Shown: positions 34,412 through 41,818 of the stretch, piece after piece
How positions within the stretch are numbered: position 1 is the first letter of the stretch
Layout: each line of letters begins with the position of its first letter
Assembly (NCBI GenBank): GCA_963704835.1
Contig: CAVPHW010000003.1
Location: 124,001-188,000, forward strand
Direction of reading: 5' to 3'
From: GCA-2746605 sp963704835
GTDB lineage: Bacteria; Bacteroidota; Ignavibacteria; Ignavibacteriales; Melioribacteraceae
DNA length: 64,000 nucleotides
The notes under the pieces: model-generated
What the model saw: the letters and a program-made list of their open reading frames with translations, nothing else
Told to the model about the DNA's origin: nothing
Databases searched by the model: none
Position numbers and translations under genes: made by a program

Positions 34412-35032
34412 GTGGCTGATAATAAAGCTTTATTAGAGAGTAGGAACATTGGGGAAACTTTCTCAATTCTATTTGATGATATTGAGCATTTGATAAAAAA
34501 TATGAAGTTAAATAGTTCGGAAGAAATATTGAATGGTAGTATTAATGAGGCTCAAAAATTATTGTCAAAAATTATCCCGTATCAAACTTTTTATGAAAAA
34601 TTAAAAGTTGCTAAAACAGCTTTTGATTCAATAGAGCAGGAAGAAGCACCTGCAGACGATCCCGAAGTAGTAATTTTAGAAGTCGAAGAAAATACTGAAG
34701 TCGAGTTTGTGGCTCAAGAACCTTTAGAAACTAAGAATGGAATTACAGCTCAAGAGAAATTTAGAATACCAATTCTTAAATCGCTAATCTTCTTAGGTGG
34801 TGTTTCTGAAGAAGAAGAGGTAGTTGAATTTGTAAAAAAAGATATGAAGAATAAGCTGACGAAAGAAGATTATGAAATTCCAGTAGGTGAGGATAACGAA
34901 AGGTGGTTAAGTAACATATATTTTGAAACTGCAACAATGATAGACGAAGGACTACTAAGTAAAGATGCTCCAAACAAAAAATGGGAAATTGCACAAAAAG
35001 GAATAGATCATTTAAGCAAGCATGCTAAATAA
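34412..35032 (+). CDS. hypothetical protein with Mrr-N-like winged helix
   Basis: Translation starts at GTG 34,412 (MADNKALLESRN), after a weak GAGG at 34,399. The first 60 residues look helical, and residues 70-105 are very acidic (EEAPADDPEVVILEVEENTEVE). The C-terminal 90 residues (FRIPILKSLIFLGGVSEEEEVVEFV...NERWLSNIYFETATMIDEGLLS...WEIAQKGIDHL) resemble the winged-helix domain found at the N-terminus of Mrr-type restriction proteins. There is no nuclease domain. It may bind DNA, but partners and role are unknown. Confidence 0.6.
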   Translation: MADNKALLESRNIGETFSILFDDIEHLIKNMKLNSSEEILNGSINEAQKLLSKIIPYQTFYEKLKVAKTAFDSIEQEEAPADDPEVVILEVEENTEVEFVAQEPLETKNGITAQEKFRIPILKSLIFLGGVSEEEEVVEFVKKDMKNKLTKEDYEIPVGEDNERWLSNIYFETATMIDEGLLSKDAPNKKWEIAQKGIDHLSKHAK

Positions 35033-35461
35033 TTATTTAAAACTATCCAGTAAAATATGATTTGAAACTTTTACAAAAGTAAACTCCATTTTTAACTTTT
35101 GGTCACCACTTTTAAAACTTACTTCTAAAATGGCTGCTGGCATTCCATACAATTTAGTTGAAGAGAACTTGTTAATTTCATATGAATCACTCAGGTCTAT
35201 GTAAGCTTTAATTTTCTTGCAAGATCTTTTTACAGCTCTCAATTCATCAGATGAATTAGAATTTAAAGGTCTTAATTCTTTTTTTTCATTAAAAAGAAAC
35301 AATGATGAGGCTTTCATAAAATCTTCTTTAACACTTAAATCAAAAATAGTAGAAACAGCAGTTTTAGCTTCTGCTTCTGCAATGTTTGTTTGTGCAAAAT
35401 AATTACCCGAAAAAATAAGCACCAAGCCTAAAGTGATAATTAATATTTGGTTTTTCATCAT
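35033..35461 (-). CDS. hypothetical exported protein
   Basis: The 142-residue protein has a signal peptide (ILIITLGLVLIFSGNYFAQ) followed by an alpha/beta sequence (AEAKTAVSTIFDLSVKEDFMKASSLFLFNEKKELRPLN...) ending MEFTFVKVSNHILLDSFK. The pattern resembles NTF2-like or DUF4783-like periplasmic folds, but I cannot assign a family. Its stop directly abuts the stop of the convergent gene (35,032/35,033) without a spacer. Confidence 0.6.
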   Translation of the reverse strand: MMKNQILIITLGLVLIFSGNYFAQTNIAEAEAKTAVSTIFDLSVKEDFMKASSLFLFNEKKELRPLNSNSSDELRAVKRSCKKIKAYIDLSDSYEINKFSSTKLYGMPAAILEVSFKSGDQKLKMEFTFVKVSNHILLDSFK

Positions 35462-35510
35462 AACTCCATAAGAACTTAATGAGTATTACAATCTCATTTA
35501 AAAATAGTTT

Positions 35511-36284
35511 CTAAAAAATAAAGTGTTTTATTGTTTCACCTTTAGCTTCAATTTCTGTCATAGCTTCAATACCAATTTGTAAATGTAAATCCACAAAATT
35601 TTCTGTTACTATTAAATCAGAAGCTTCAGTTTTAATTCCTTCTGCCACCATTGGTAAATCTGAAACCAACAATAATGCACCACGTGCAATGTGGTTTGCA
35701 TATCCAGCAATAAAAATTGTTGCTGTTTCCATATCTATACCAATTGTACCCAAATCACTTAAATAATTTTTAAACTTTTCGTCCCATTCCCAAACTCTTC
35801 TATTTGAAGTATAAACAACTCCGGTTCTATACTCCATATTGTGTTCAACAATCTTATCAGAAACAAACTTATGTAATTTAAAGGAGGGAAGTGCCGGAAC
35901 TTCGGGTGGCATATAATCATTGCTAGTTCCTTCGCCTCTTATAGCTGCAGTTGGTAAAATAAAATGACCCAGTTCTGTTGACTTTTTCAATCCACCACAC
36001 TTACCTAAAAATAAAATTCCTTTTGGATTTTTGGCTATAAGAAGGTCCATAATAGTTGCTGCATTTGCAGATCCAATACCGAAATTTATTATTGATAATC
36101 CGGCTGAATTTGTAGCAGATTGCATTGGTCTGCCAATTCCATTTACATCACAATTAAATTGTTCGGCAAATTTTGTTACATAATAATTGAAATTTGTTAA
36201 TAAAAAATATTCCCCAAAATCCTCAAGTTGAGTTCCGGTATATCTTGGGAGCCAATTTTTTGCAATATCTAATTTTGTTTTCAT
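35511..36284 (-). CDS. amn: AMP nucleosidase (short form)
   Basis: The 257-residue protein belongs to the nucleoside phosphorylase fold, with GIGSANAATIMDLLIAKNPKGILFLGKCGGL, AIRGEGTSNDYMPPEVPALP, TSNRRVWEWDE and IDMETATIFIAGYANHIARGALLLVSDLP. This matches the C-terminal catalytic domain of AMP nucleosidase, which splits AMP into adenine and ribose 5-phosphate. The short form without the N-terminal regulatory domain is usual in Bacteroidota-like genomes. It begins 2 bp after the stop of the PAP2 gene upstream (36,287), so they are cotranscribed. Confidence 0.85.
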   Translation of the reverse strand: MKTKLDIAKNWLPRYTGTQLEDFGEYFLLTNFNYYVTKFAEQFNCDVNGIGRPMQSATNSAGLSIINFGIGSANAATIMDLLIAKNPKGILFLGKCGGLKKSTELGHFILPTAAIRGEGTSNDYMPPEVPALPSFKLHKFVSDKIVEHNMEYRTGVVYTSNRRVWEWDEKFKNYLSDLGTIGIDMETATIFIAGYANHIARGALLLVSDLPMVAEGIKTEASDLIVTENFVDLHLQIGIEAMTEIEAKGETIKHFIF

Positions 36285-36286
36285 AC

Positions 36287-36850
36287 TTAATCTTGAAGTT
36301 TATTCCCAAAATATTTTTTAACAATATAATTAACAAAGAATGCAAAAACTAAGCCAATTGTTATTCCAATTAATGCGCCTGCAAAAATATCAGATGGATA
36401 GTGAACGCCGACATAAGGTCTTGAAATTGCAACTAAACTAGCACCTATAAACAATATCCATTTAAATTTTGGGTATAATTTATAGAAAAATGATGCTACA
36501 GCAAAATTATTAACAGCATGGGAAGAAGGAAAAGAATAAGAGTGCGAACAATTTATTAACACATTTATATCTTGTAGATCATTGCATGGTCTAATTCGTT
36601 CAAAAAGGCTTTTTAACAAATTACTACTTAGTTGGTCTGTAAAAACTATCATAAATATTACTATAATTGCAGCAATTTTCCCTGTTTTACCACCCTTAAA
36701 AAAGATAATAAACCATAAAATCAAATATGAAATGAACCAATTTTTGACATCAGTAATAAATGGGAAAAACTTATCGAATATAGGGTTGGAAATAGATTGG
36801 TTAATAAAGTTAAATATCGATAAATCAACGGAATAGAAAAAGTCAACCAT
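36287..36850 (-). CDS. PAP2-family membrane phosphatase
   Basis: The 187 residues contain five to six helices and the three PAP2 motifs: LLKSLFERIRPC (KxxxxxxRP), SFPSSHAVNN (PSGH-like) and SRPYVGVHYPSDIFAG (SRxxxxxHxxxD). Such enzymes dephosphorylate lipid phosphates, for example undecaprenyl diphosphate or phosphatidic acid, at the outer face of the inner membrane. The C-terminal helix is followed by KKYFGNKLQD. The substrate cannot be decided from sequence. Confidence 0.85.
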   Translation of the reverse strand: MVDFFYSVDLSIFNFINQSISNPIFDKFFPFITDVKNWFISYLILWFIIFFKGGKTGKIAAIIVIFMIVFTDQLSSNLLKSLFERIRPCNDLQDINVLINCSHSYSFPSSHAVNNFAVASFFYKLYPKFKWILFIGASLVAISRPYVGVHYPSDIFAGALIGITIGLVFAFFVNYIVKKYFGNKLQD

Positions 36851-36970
36851 AGTTTTAATTCATTTCTCCTTGAATATGATTTAAATCACATTAAAAATTA
36901 ATATTCTCAAAATAATAAATATTTAGACGATAATGTCTAAGTAATTAATTCCAACTTAAAATAATAAGTA

Positions 36971-39214
36971 ATGAGCCAAGCACTTAAAATCATACAATTC
37001 GAAACCGAAGAAAATACCGAGAATAGAGAGGTAATTGGTGAGGCTAGCTCAAAAATCTATAGTAATATTTCTACGCCTTTAAAATACGCGGCAACAATTA
37101 CTGCTGTTTTGGGAGTTATTTCATTAGTACTTGAAATAAAGCTTTATTTCCAATTTAGTTATGGATTATACTTATCAAGATTATTCCCTACAGTTTTATC
37201 ATTTTTTACATTAATAGTTGTAGATACAAAATTTGGAAAGAAGCATAATAATATGCTAGCTCATATTTATCTACTCTCAATAATTGCTTCAATTAGTTTT
37301 TTTGTGTTTAAGGTTCCTTCTTTGTTCGTTTATAATGTTTTGGGTGCCTTATTATTAACTCTAGTTTTATCTTTATTTATAGTTTGGCAGCTGCGTAATC
37401 AATTTTTTGTCGTGATATACTTCTCAGTGTTTATTTCAATTTCAAGTTACTTTTCTGGAATACTTAAAACTAATAATTTTGATATTTGGGTAATAGTCTT
37501 TGCCGGTGGAGCCTTACTTGGAGTTTCTGTATTGGCAAGTTACCTTAAACTAAGTGCGCATTTAGAAGGATTTTCTAAGTTTAAAAAAATATTTAAAGAT
37601 TTAAATGATGAAAACAAAGAAGAGAACAACGAAATTGAACGTTCTGAGTTCATTAGCAGGCTAATAATTCCATTTTTCCAATTATCATTAAATGGAAAGC
37701 TTAACTATGCAAATCCAGCTTTCTTAGAAATTTTGAGTAATCCTACCGAGAAAGAATTAAAGAATTATAATTTTTTCTCAAATCTCATTAAAAATGACAA
37801 TGTAAAAACACATATCTTAAAAAAAATTGAGAGTAAAGGTAGAATTGAAAACTATCGTTTAAATATTACTGAAAAAGATGGGACTCAAAAAATATATATT
37901 CTAGATTGCAGAGCTGATTCAATTGATTCTAAAAATGTAAATTTAGAAGGAACTCTAAAAAATGTGACTCATTATTTTAGCAAAGAAACGGAATTATTAA
38001 AAGAACTTGAATCATTAAAGCTGCTAAAGAAAAACTCACCAACAATCATCCCAAATATTTCTGGCAACACAGTTAAAAAACCAAATATTGTTTCAAAATT
38101 AGGACATGAGTTAAGAACACCAATGAATTCTGTACTAGGCTTTTTAACATTGATTGAGAATGGACTTTTTGAAAGTGAGGATGAGTTAAAAGATTTCTCC
38201 AGAAGTGCTAAACTCTCTGCCGAATCTTTACTAAATCTATTAAATGATATAGTTGAATTATCAAAAATTGAAGATGGTACGGTTGATTTTGTAGAAAGTG
38301 AATTTAATATTTCTTCTGAAATTGAAAATGTGGTTTCCGGTGTAGATAGATTAGCAAAAGAAAAAAATCTTAACATAGTATTTAATATAAGTGAAGACGT
38401 ACCTGAAAAAATAATTTCAGATCAGTTTAAGTATAACCAAATTTTAACAAATCTTCTTACTAATTCAATAAATGCTACTGAAGAAGGAGAAATTCGATTA
38501 TTAGTAAGTAAGAGAAATAAGAATCATCAGATTGAAATTATCACGTCAATTGAAGACTCAAGTGCTGGGTATAATCAAACTCAATTAAATGAATTATTAA
38601 ATATCGATTCACCTAATAAAGATACAAAAGCGAAGATAACCATTTCTAAACTTCAGATAATGATTTGTAAAGAACTGCTGTCTTTGTTAGAAGGAGATTT
38701 AAGTGTTACCTCTGAACCTGGAAAGGGAAGTAAGTATACTTTTAGTCTGTTTTATCCAGATATAAATTACGGAGTTGCAAATTTAGAAGAAGCAAAAAAA
38801 CAGACCGGTAAATTTGGGGTTGTTTCTAAAAGTAGATCGAAATTACTTTTGGTTGAAGATAATCCAATTAGTCAAAAAGTAGAAAAGAAATTATTGGAAG
38901 ATGCAGGCTACAATGTTGATTGTGTTGATAATGGACTAGAGGCAATTGAAAAAATTAAAAATGGTAGTTATGATTTAGTCCTTATGGACATTGAGCTAAA
39001 GGAACTTGATGGATTAGAAACGACAAAAATAATTAGGGAATTACAAGCTCCATTAAATGATATTCCAATTGTGGCAGTTACGGCTCAGTCTAGTATGAAG
39101 GACAGAGAGAAATGCTTATTAGCTGGAATGAATGATTACATTTCAAAACCGATCAACATAAATTTCTTAAAAATGACAATTGATCAATGGTTAAATGAGG
39201 CGAGAGAAAAATAA
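36971..39214 (+). CDS. hybrid histidine kinase/response regulator with degenerate ATPase boxes
   Basis: The 747 residues contain about six N-terminal helices (37-195), a PAS domain (225-335), HisKA with His379 (KLGHELRTPMNSVLG), an ATPase region (about 470-595) and a C-terminal receiver (LLVEDNPISQKV, phospho-Asp in LVLMDIELKELDG, VAVTAQSS, SKPI). The N-box (NQILTNLLTNSINA) is fair, but the G1 site reads IEDSSAGYN instead of DxGxG. The GLGL of G2 is absent (KAKITISKLQIMICKELL). ATP binding is therefore doubtful. It may act as a phosphatase or receive phosphate from another kinase. Confidence 0.85.
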   Translation: MSQALKIIQFETEENTENREVIGEASSKIYSNISTPLKYAATITAVLGVISLVLEIKLYFQFSYGLYLSRLFPTVLSFFTLIVVDTKFGKKHNNMLAHIYLLSIIASISFFVFKVPSLFVYNVLGALLLTLVLSLFIVWQLRNQFFVVIYFSVFISISSYFSGILKTNNFDIWVIVFAGGALLGVSVLASYLKLSAHLEGFSKFKKIFKDLNDENKEENNEIERSEFISRLIIPFFQLSLNGKLNYANPAFLEILSNPTEKELKNYNFFSNLIKNDNVKTHILKKIESKGRIENYRLNITEKDGTQKIYILDCRADSIDSKNVNLEGTLKNVTHYFSKETELLKELESLKLLKKNSPTIIPNISGNTVKKPNIVSKLGHELRTPMNSVLGFLTLIENGLFESEDELKDFSRSAKLSAESLLNLLNDIVELSKIEDGTVDFVESEFNISSEIENVVSGVDRLAKEKNLNIVFNISEDVPEKIISDQFKYNQILTNLLTNSINATEEGEIRLLVSKRNKNHQIEIITSIEDSSAGYNQTQLNELLNIDSPNKDTKAKITISKLQIMICKELLSLLEGDLSVTSEPGKGSKYTFSLFYPDINYGVANLEEAKKQTGKFGVVSKSRSKLLLVEDNPISQKVEKKLLEDAGYNVDCVDNGLEAIEKIKNGSYDLVLMDIELKELDGLETTKIIRELQAPLNDIPIVAVTAQSSMKDREKCLLAGMNDYISKPININFLKMTIDQWLNEAREK

Positions 39215-39223
39215 GATTAAAAA

Positions 39224-39247
39224 ATCGCAGACATTACTGCCTGCGAT
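39224..39247 (-). terminator. rho-independent terminator for the ornithine aminotransferase gene
   Basis: The stem ATCGCAG / CTGCGAT (7 bp) has a 10-nt loop and an A-run on the left, a U-run for minus-strand transcripts. It lies between two convergent genes. Confidence 0.7.
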
Positions 39248-39258
39248 AATAATCTCTC

Positions 39259-40467
39259 TTAAAACTCAGCTAAGGTTTTTTTTATAATTTCAACAGCTTC
39301 TAATATTTGTTCTTCAGTAATAACCAATGGTGGTGCAAATCTTATTATGTGCTGATGTGTTGGTTTAGCAAGTAATCCATTTTCTTTCATCTTCACACAA
39401 ACATCCCATGCTTCTTTTCCATTTTTAGGTTTAATTACTATTGCATTTAACAATCCTTTACCGCGAATCAATTCAATCATATCAGAGTCTATTTTAGCTA
39501 ATTCAGTTCTAAATAATTGTCCGAGTTTTTCTGATCTTTCAGCAAGTTTTTCATCTTTAACAACTTCAAGTGCTGAAACTGCAACTTTACATGCTAATGG
39601 ATTTCCACCAAAAGTAGAGCCATGTTCGCCTGGTTTTATTACTAACATAATTTCATCATCAGCTAGGACAGCTGAAACTGGCAGAACTCCACCAGAAAGG
39701 GCTTTACCTAAAATTAGCACATCAGGTCTAACACCTTCATGATCGCAAGCTAAGAGTTTACCTGTTCTAGCAATTCCAGTCTGCACTTCATCTGCGATAA
39801 ATAAAACATTTTTAGCCTTGCACATATCATATGCTTTTTTCAAATAACCCTCATCTGGAACGAAAACGCCAGCTTCACCTTGGATTGGTTCAACTAAAAA
39901 TCCGGCAACATTTGGATCTTCTAATGCTTTTTCTAAAGCTTCAAGATTATTGTAGGGAATTATTTCAAATCCTGGTGTGTATGGTCCAAATCCCTTAAAA
40001 GAATCTGGATCTGTAGACATTGAAACAATGGTTATTGTTCTACCGTGAAAGTTACCTTCGCAAACAATAATTTTTGCCATATTTTCAGGGACACCTTTTT
40101 TATCATAAGCCCAGCGTCTGCAAATTTTTAATGCAGTTTCATCAGCTTCAGCACCAGAATTCATTGGCAATACTTTATCATAACCAAAATATTCTGTTAT
40201 ATATTTCTCATATGGACCAAGTGCATTGTTGTGAAATGCACGGGAAGTTAAGGTTAATATTTTAGCTTGTTCAACTAATGTGTTAATAATTTTTGGATGA
40301 CAATGACCTTGATTGACAGCAGAATAGGCAGAAAGAAAATCGAAATATTTTTTTCCTTCAACATCCCATAAAAAAACACCTTCACCTTTTGCTAAAACAA
40401 CAGGAAGCGGGTGATAATTGTGTGCACCATATTTATCTTCCAATTCAATAAAATCATTAGACAACAT
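39259..40467 (-). CDS. rocD: ornithine aminotransferase
   Basis: The 402 residues match class III PLP aminotransferases of the ornithine-oxo-acid type: MLSNDFIELEDKYGAHNYHPLPVVL, YSAVNQGHCHPKI, MNSGAEADETALKICRRWAY, FHGRTITIVSMS, DEVQTGIARTGKLLACDHEGVRPD and the PLP-lysine in LGKALSGGVLPVSAVL, then STFGGNPLACK. It converts ornithine and 2-oxoglutarate to glutamate semialdehyde and glutamate. It could use ornithine made from citrulline after the arginine deiminase at 53,928, but the ornithine-forming step is not in the window. Confidence 0.9.
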   Translation of the reverse strand: MLSNDFIELEDKYGAHNYHPLPVVLAKGEGVFLWDVEGKKYFDFLSAYSAVNQGHCHPKIINTLVEQAKILTLTSRAFHNNALGPYEKYITEYFGYDKVLPMNSGAEADETALKICRRWAYDKKGVPENMAKIIVCEGNFHGRTITIVSMSTDPDSFKGFGPYTPGFEIIPYNNLEALEKALEDPNVAGFLVEPIQGEAGVFVPDEGYLKKAYDMCKAKNVLFIADEVQTGIARTGKLLACDHEGVRPDVLILGKALSGGVLPVSAVLADDEIMLVIKPGEHGSTFGGNPLACKVAVSALEVVKDEKLAERSEKLGQLFRTELAKIDSDMIELIRGKGLLNAIVIKPKNGKEAWDVCVKMKENGLLAKPTHQHIIRFAPPLVITEEQILEAVEIIKKTLAEF

Positions 40468-40711
40468 AAAAAACTCCAGTAATATTAATTGTTTATTGAT
40501 GAAAATTATGAAATTTATTCGATATTTTGTTAGAAATATTCATAAATCAGTAAAAATCTAAAATTATTGTAATCTAGATATTGAAAATAAGTACAAAAAT
40601 TATTATGCCAAAGAAAACTTTAATTTAAGAATTGAATATTTGGACTAATAACAAAAAATAGTAATTTTCAATTGTAAATATAATTATTACTTATACCCTA
40701 TGGAGATAATT

Positions 40712-41299
40712 ATGAAAACTGTAATAGTTTTCTGGTTTTATCTTTTTTTAAGTTTTAATGTTTTGTTTGGACAATTTATTGATTCAAAAAAAGGAGATAT
40801 GGCTATTGGTTTGATAGCGGAAATGGGAGTTTTATTATTGGAGAAAACCACCAGATCCTATTCACTTTTAAGTTCGGTGAGAGAAGATAAAAATGAGAGC
40901 GGAACTTGCTTTACCCTTTATCATTCTATCTTTCCGGCAGACTAAATTTTTCAAATTATTTTAGTTTAGAATCTAGACCTGGATTATTTTTCGGAGGAGA
41001 AGAATATTTTGGGCATGAACTCGGAATATCTTTTAAGAAAGAATATCATAAGGGAAAAATTATTTGTTGCTGGTGGTGTGAACTTCCATTTTAATTTTGG
41101 AGTTGCACATAATAGTCTTTCATCCTCAGAAGAGATTTTCACGTTTTATGGTTTAGGCGTTGGAATAAATATGAGTAATTCTTTAGCTTGTGTTATGAGT
41201 TATTATTATCAACAAAATAGTAAATATTTGTTTCGTGAATATGAAAATATATACAAGCTGGGTGATATTATTAAATGGGGATTTGATTTGACTTTCTAA
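40712..41299 (+). pseudogene. decayed outer-membrane barrel gene with several frameshifts
   Basis: A start ATG at 40,712, with GGAG just upstream, opens a signal peptide (VIVFWFYLFLSFNVLFGQ) and QFIDSKKGDMAIG. The protein then continues only if the frame is changed repeatedly: WFDSGNGSFIIGENHQILFTFKFGER (to about 40,887), PLSFYLSGRLNFSNYFSLESRPG (about 40,914-41,060) and FVAGGVNFHFNFGVAHN...GFDLTF (to 41,299). These pieces are barrel-like and add up to a normal protein of about 190 residues. At least three indels are needed, too many for ordinary sequencing error, so it is a degrading gene. Confidence 0.7.
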
Positions 41300-41346
41300 C
41301 ATTTGTGAAAGTGATTGTTGTGATTTTTATTTAAAACAAGGTAAAA

Positions 41347-41760
41347 ATGAGTAAAATAGTTTTTGAACAGGAAGTTTATACATATCAAATTGATTATGTA
41401 GGGCATTTAAGCAATATAATTTATATTGAGTGGATGGAGATTGGAAGGACTAAACTATTAGAATATATAGGTTTAACTTTTGACAAAATGGAAGCAGAGA
41501 GTATTGCTCCAGTTTTAGCAAGCACTGAAATCAAGTATAAAAAATCACTATACTTAGCTGAAAAGGTAAGAATAGAAGTAAGTATTTATGAATTAAAAAA
41601 CGCTTCTGCAATAATGAATTTTAATTTTTATAACTCTAAAAATGAATTAGCCGCAACTGGTCTTCAAACAGGATTGTTTATTAATTTAACTACAAAAAGA
41701 CCGCATAGACTAAACGCTGAACAAAGATTGGCTTTCGAGAAGTTATTATTAAAAGAATAA
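41347..41760 (+). CDS. acyl-CoA thioesterase of the YbgC/4HBT hotdog family
   Basis: The 137-residue protein shows the 4HBT signature YQIDYVGHLSNIIYIEWMEIGRTKLLEYIG, with the catalytic Asp of the DxxGH(V/L)xNxxY motif, and a normal hotdog core (VLASTEIKYKKSLYLAEKVRIEVSI). Family members hydrolyse acyl-CoA or 4-hydroxybenzoyl-CoA thioesters in the cytoplasm. There is no Tol-Pal operon here, so the specific substrate is unknown. A bidirectional terminator follows. Confidence 0.85.
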   Translation: MSKIVFEQEVYTYQIDYVGHLSNIIYIEWMEIGRTKLLEYIGLTFDKMEAESIAPVLASTEIKYKKSLYLAEKVRIEVSIYELKNASAIMNFNFYNSKNELAATGLQTGLFINLTTKRPHRLNAEQRLAFEKLLLKE

Positions 41761-41764
41761 AAAA

Positions 41765-41795
41765 AACCTCCAAGGTTATTATTACCTTGGAGGTT
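41765..41795. terminator. bidirectional terminator between convergent genes
   Basis: A perfect 12-bp stem (AACCTCCAAGGT / ACCTTGGAGGTT) with a 7-nt loop, and an A-run on its left, lies between the stops at 41,760 (+) and 41,819 (-). Confidence 0.85.
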
Positions 41796-41818
41796 CATAA
41801 AAGTAAGAAATATTAAAC

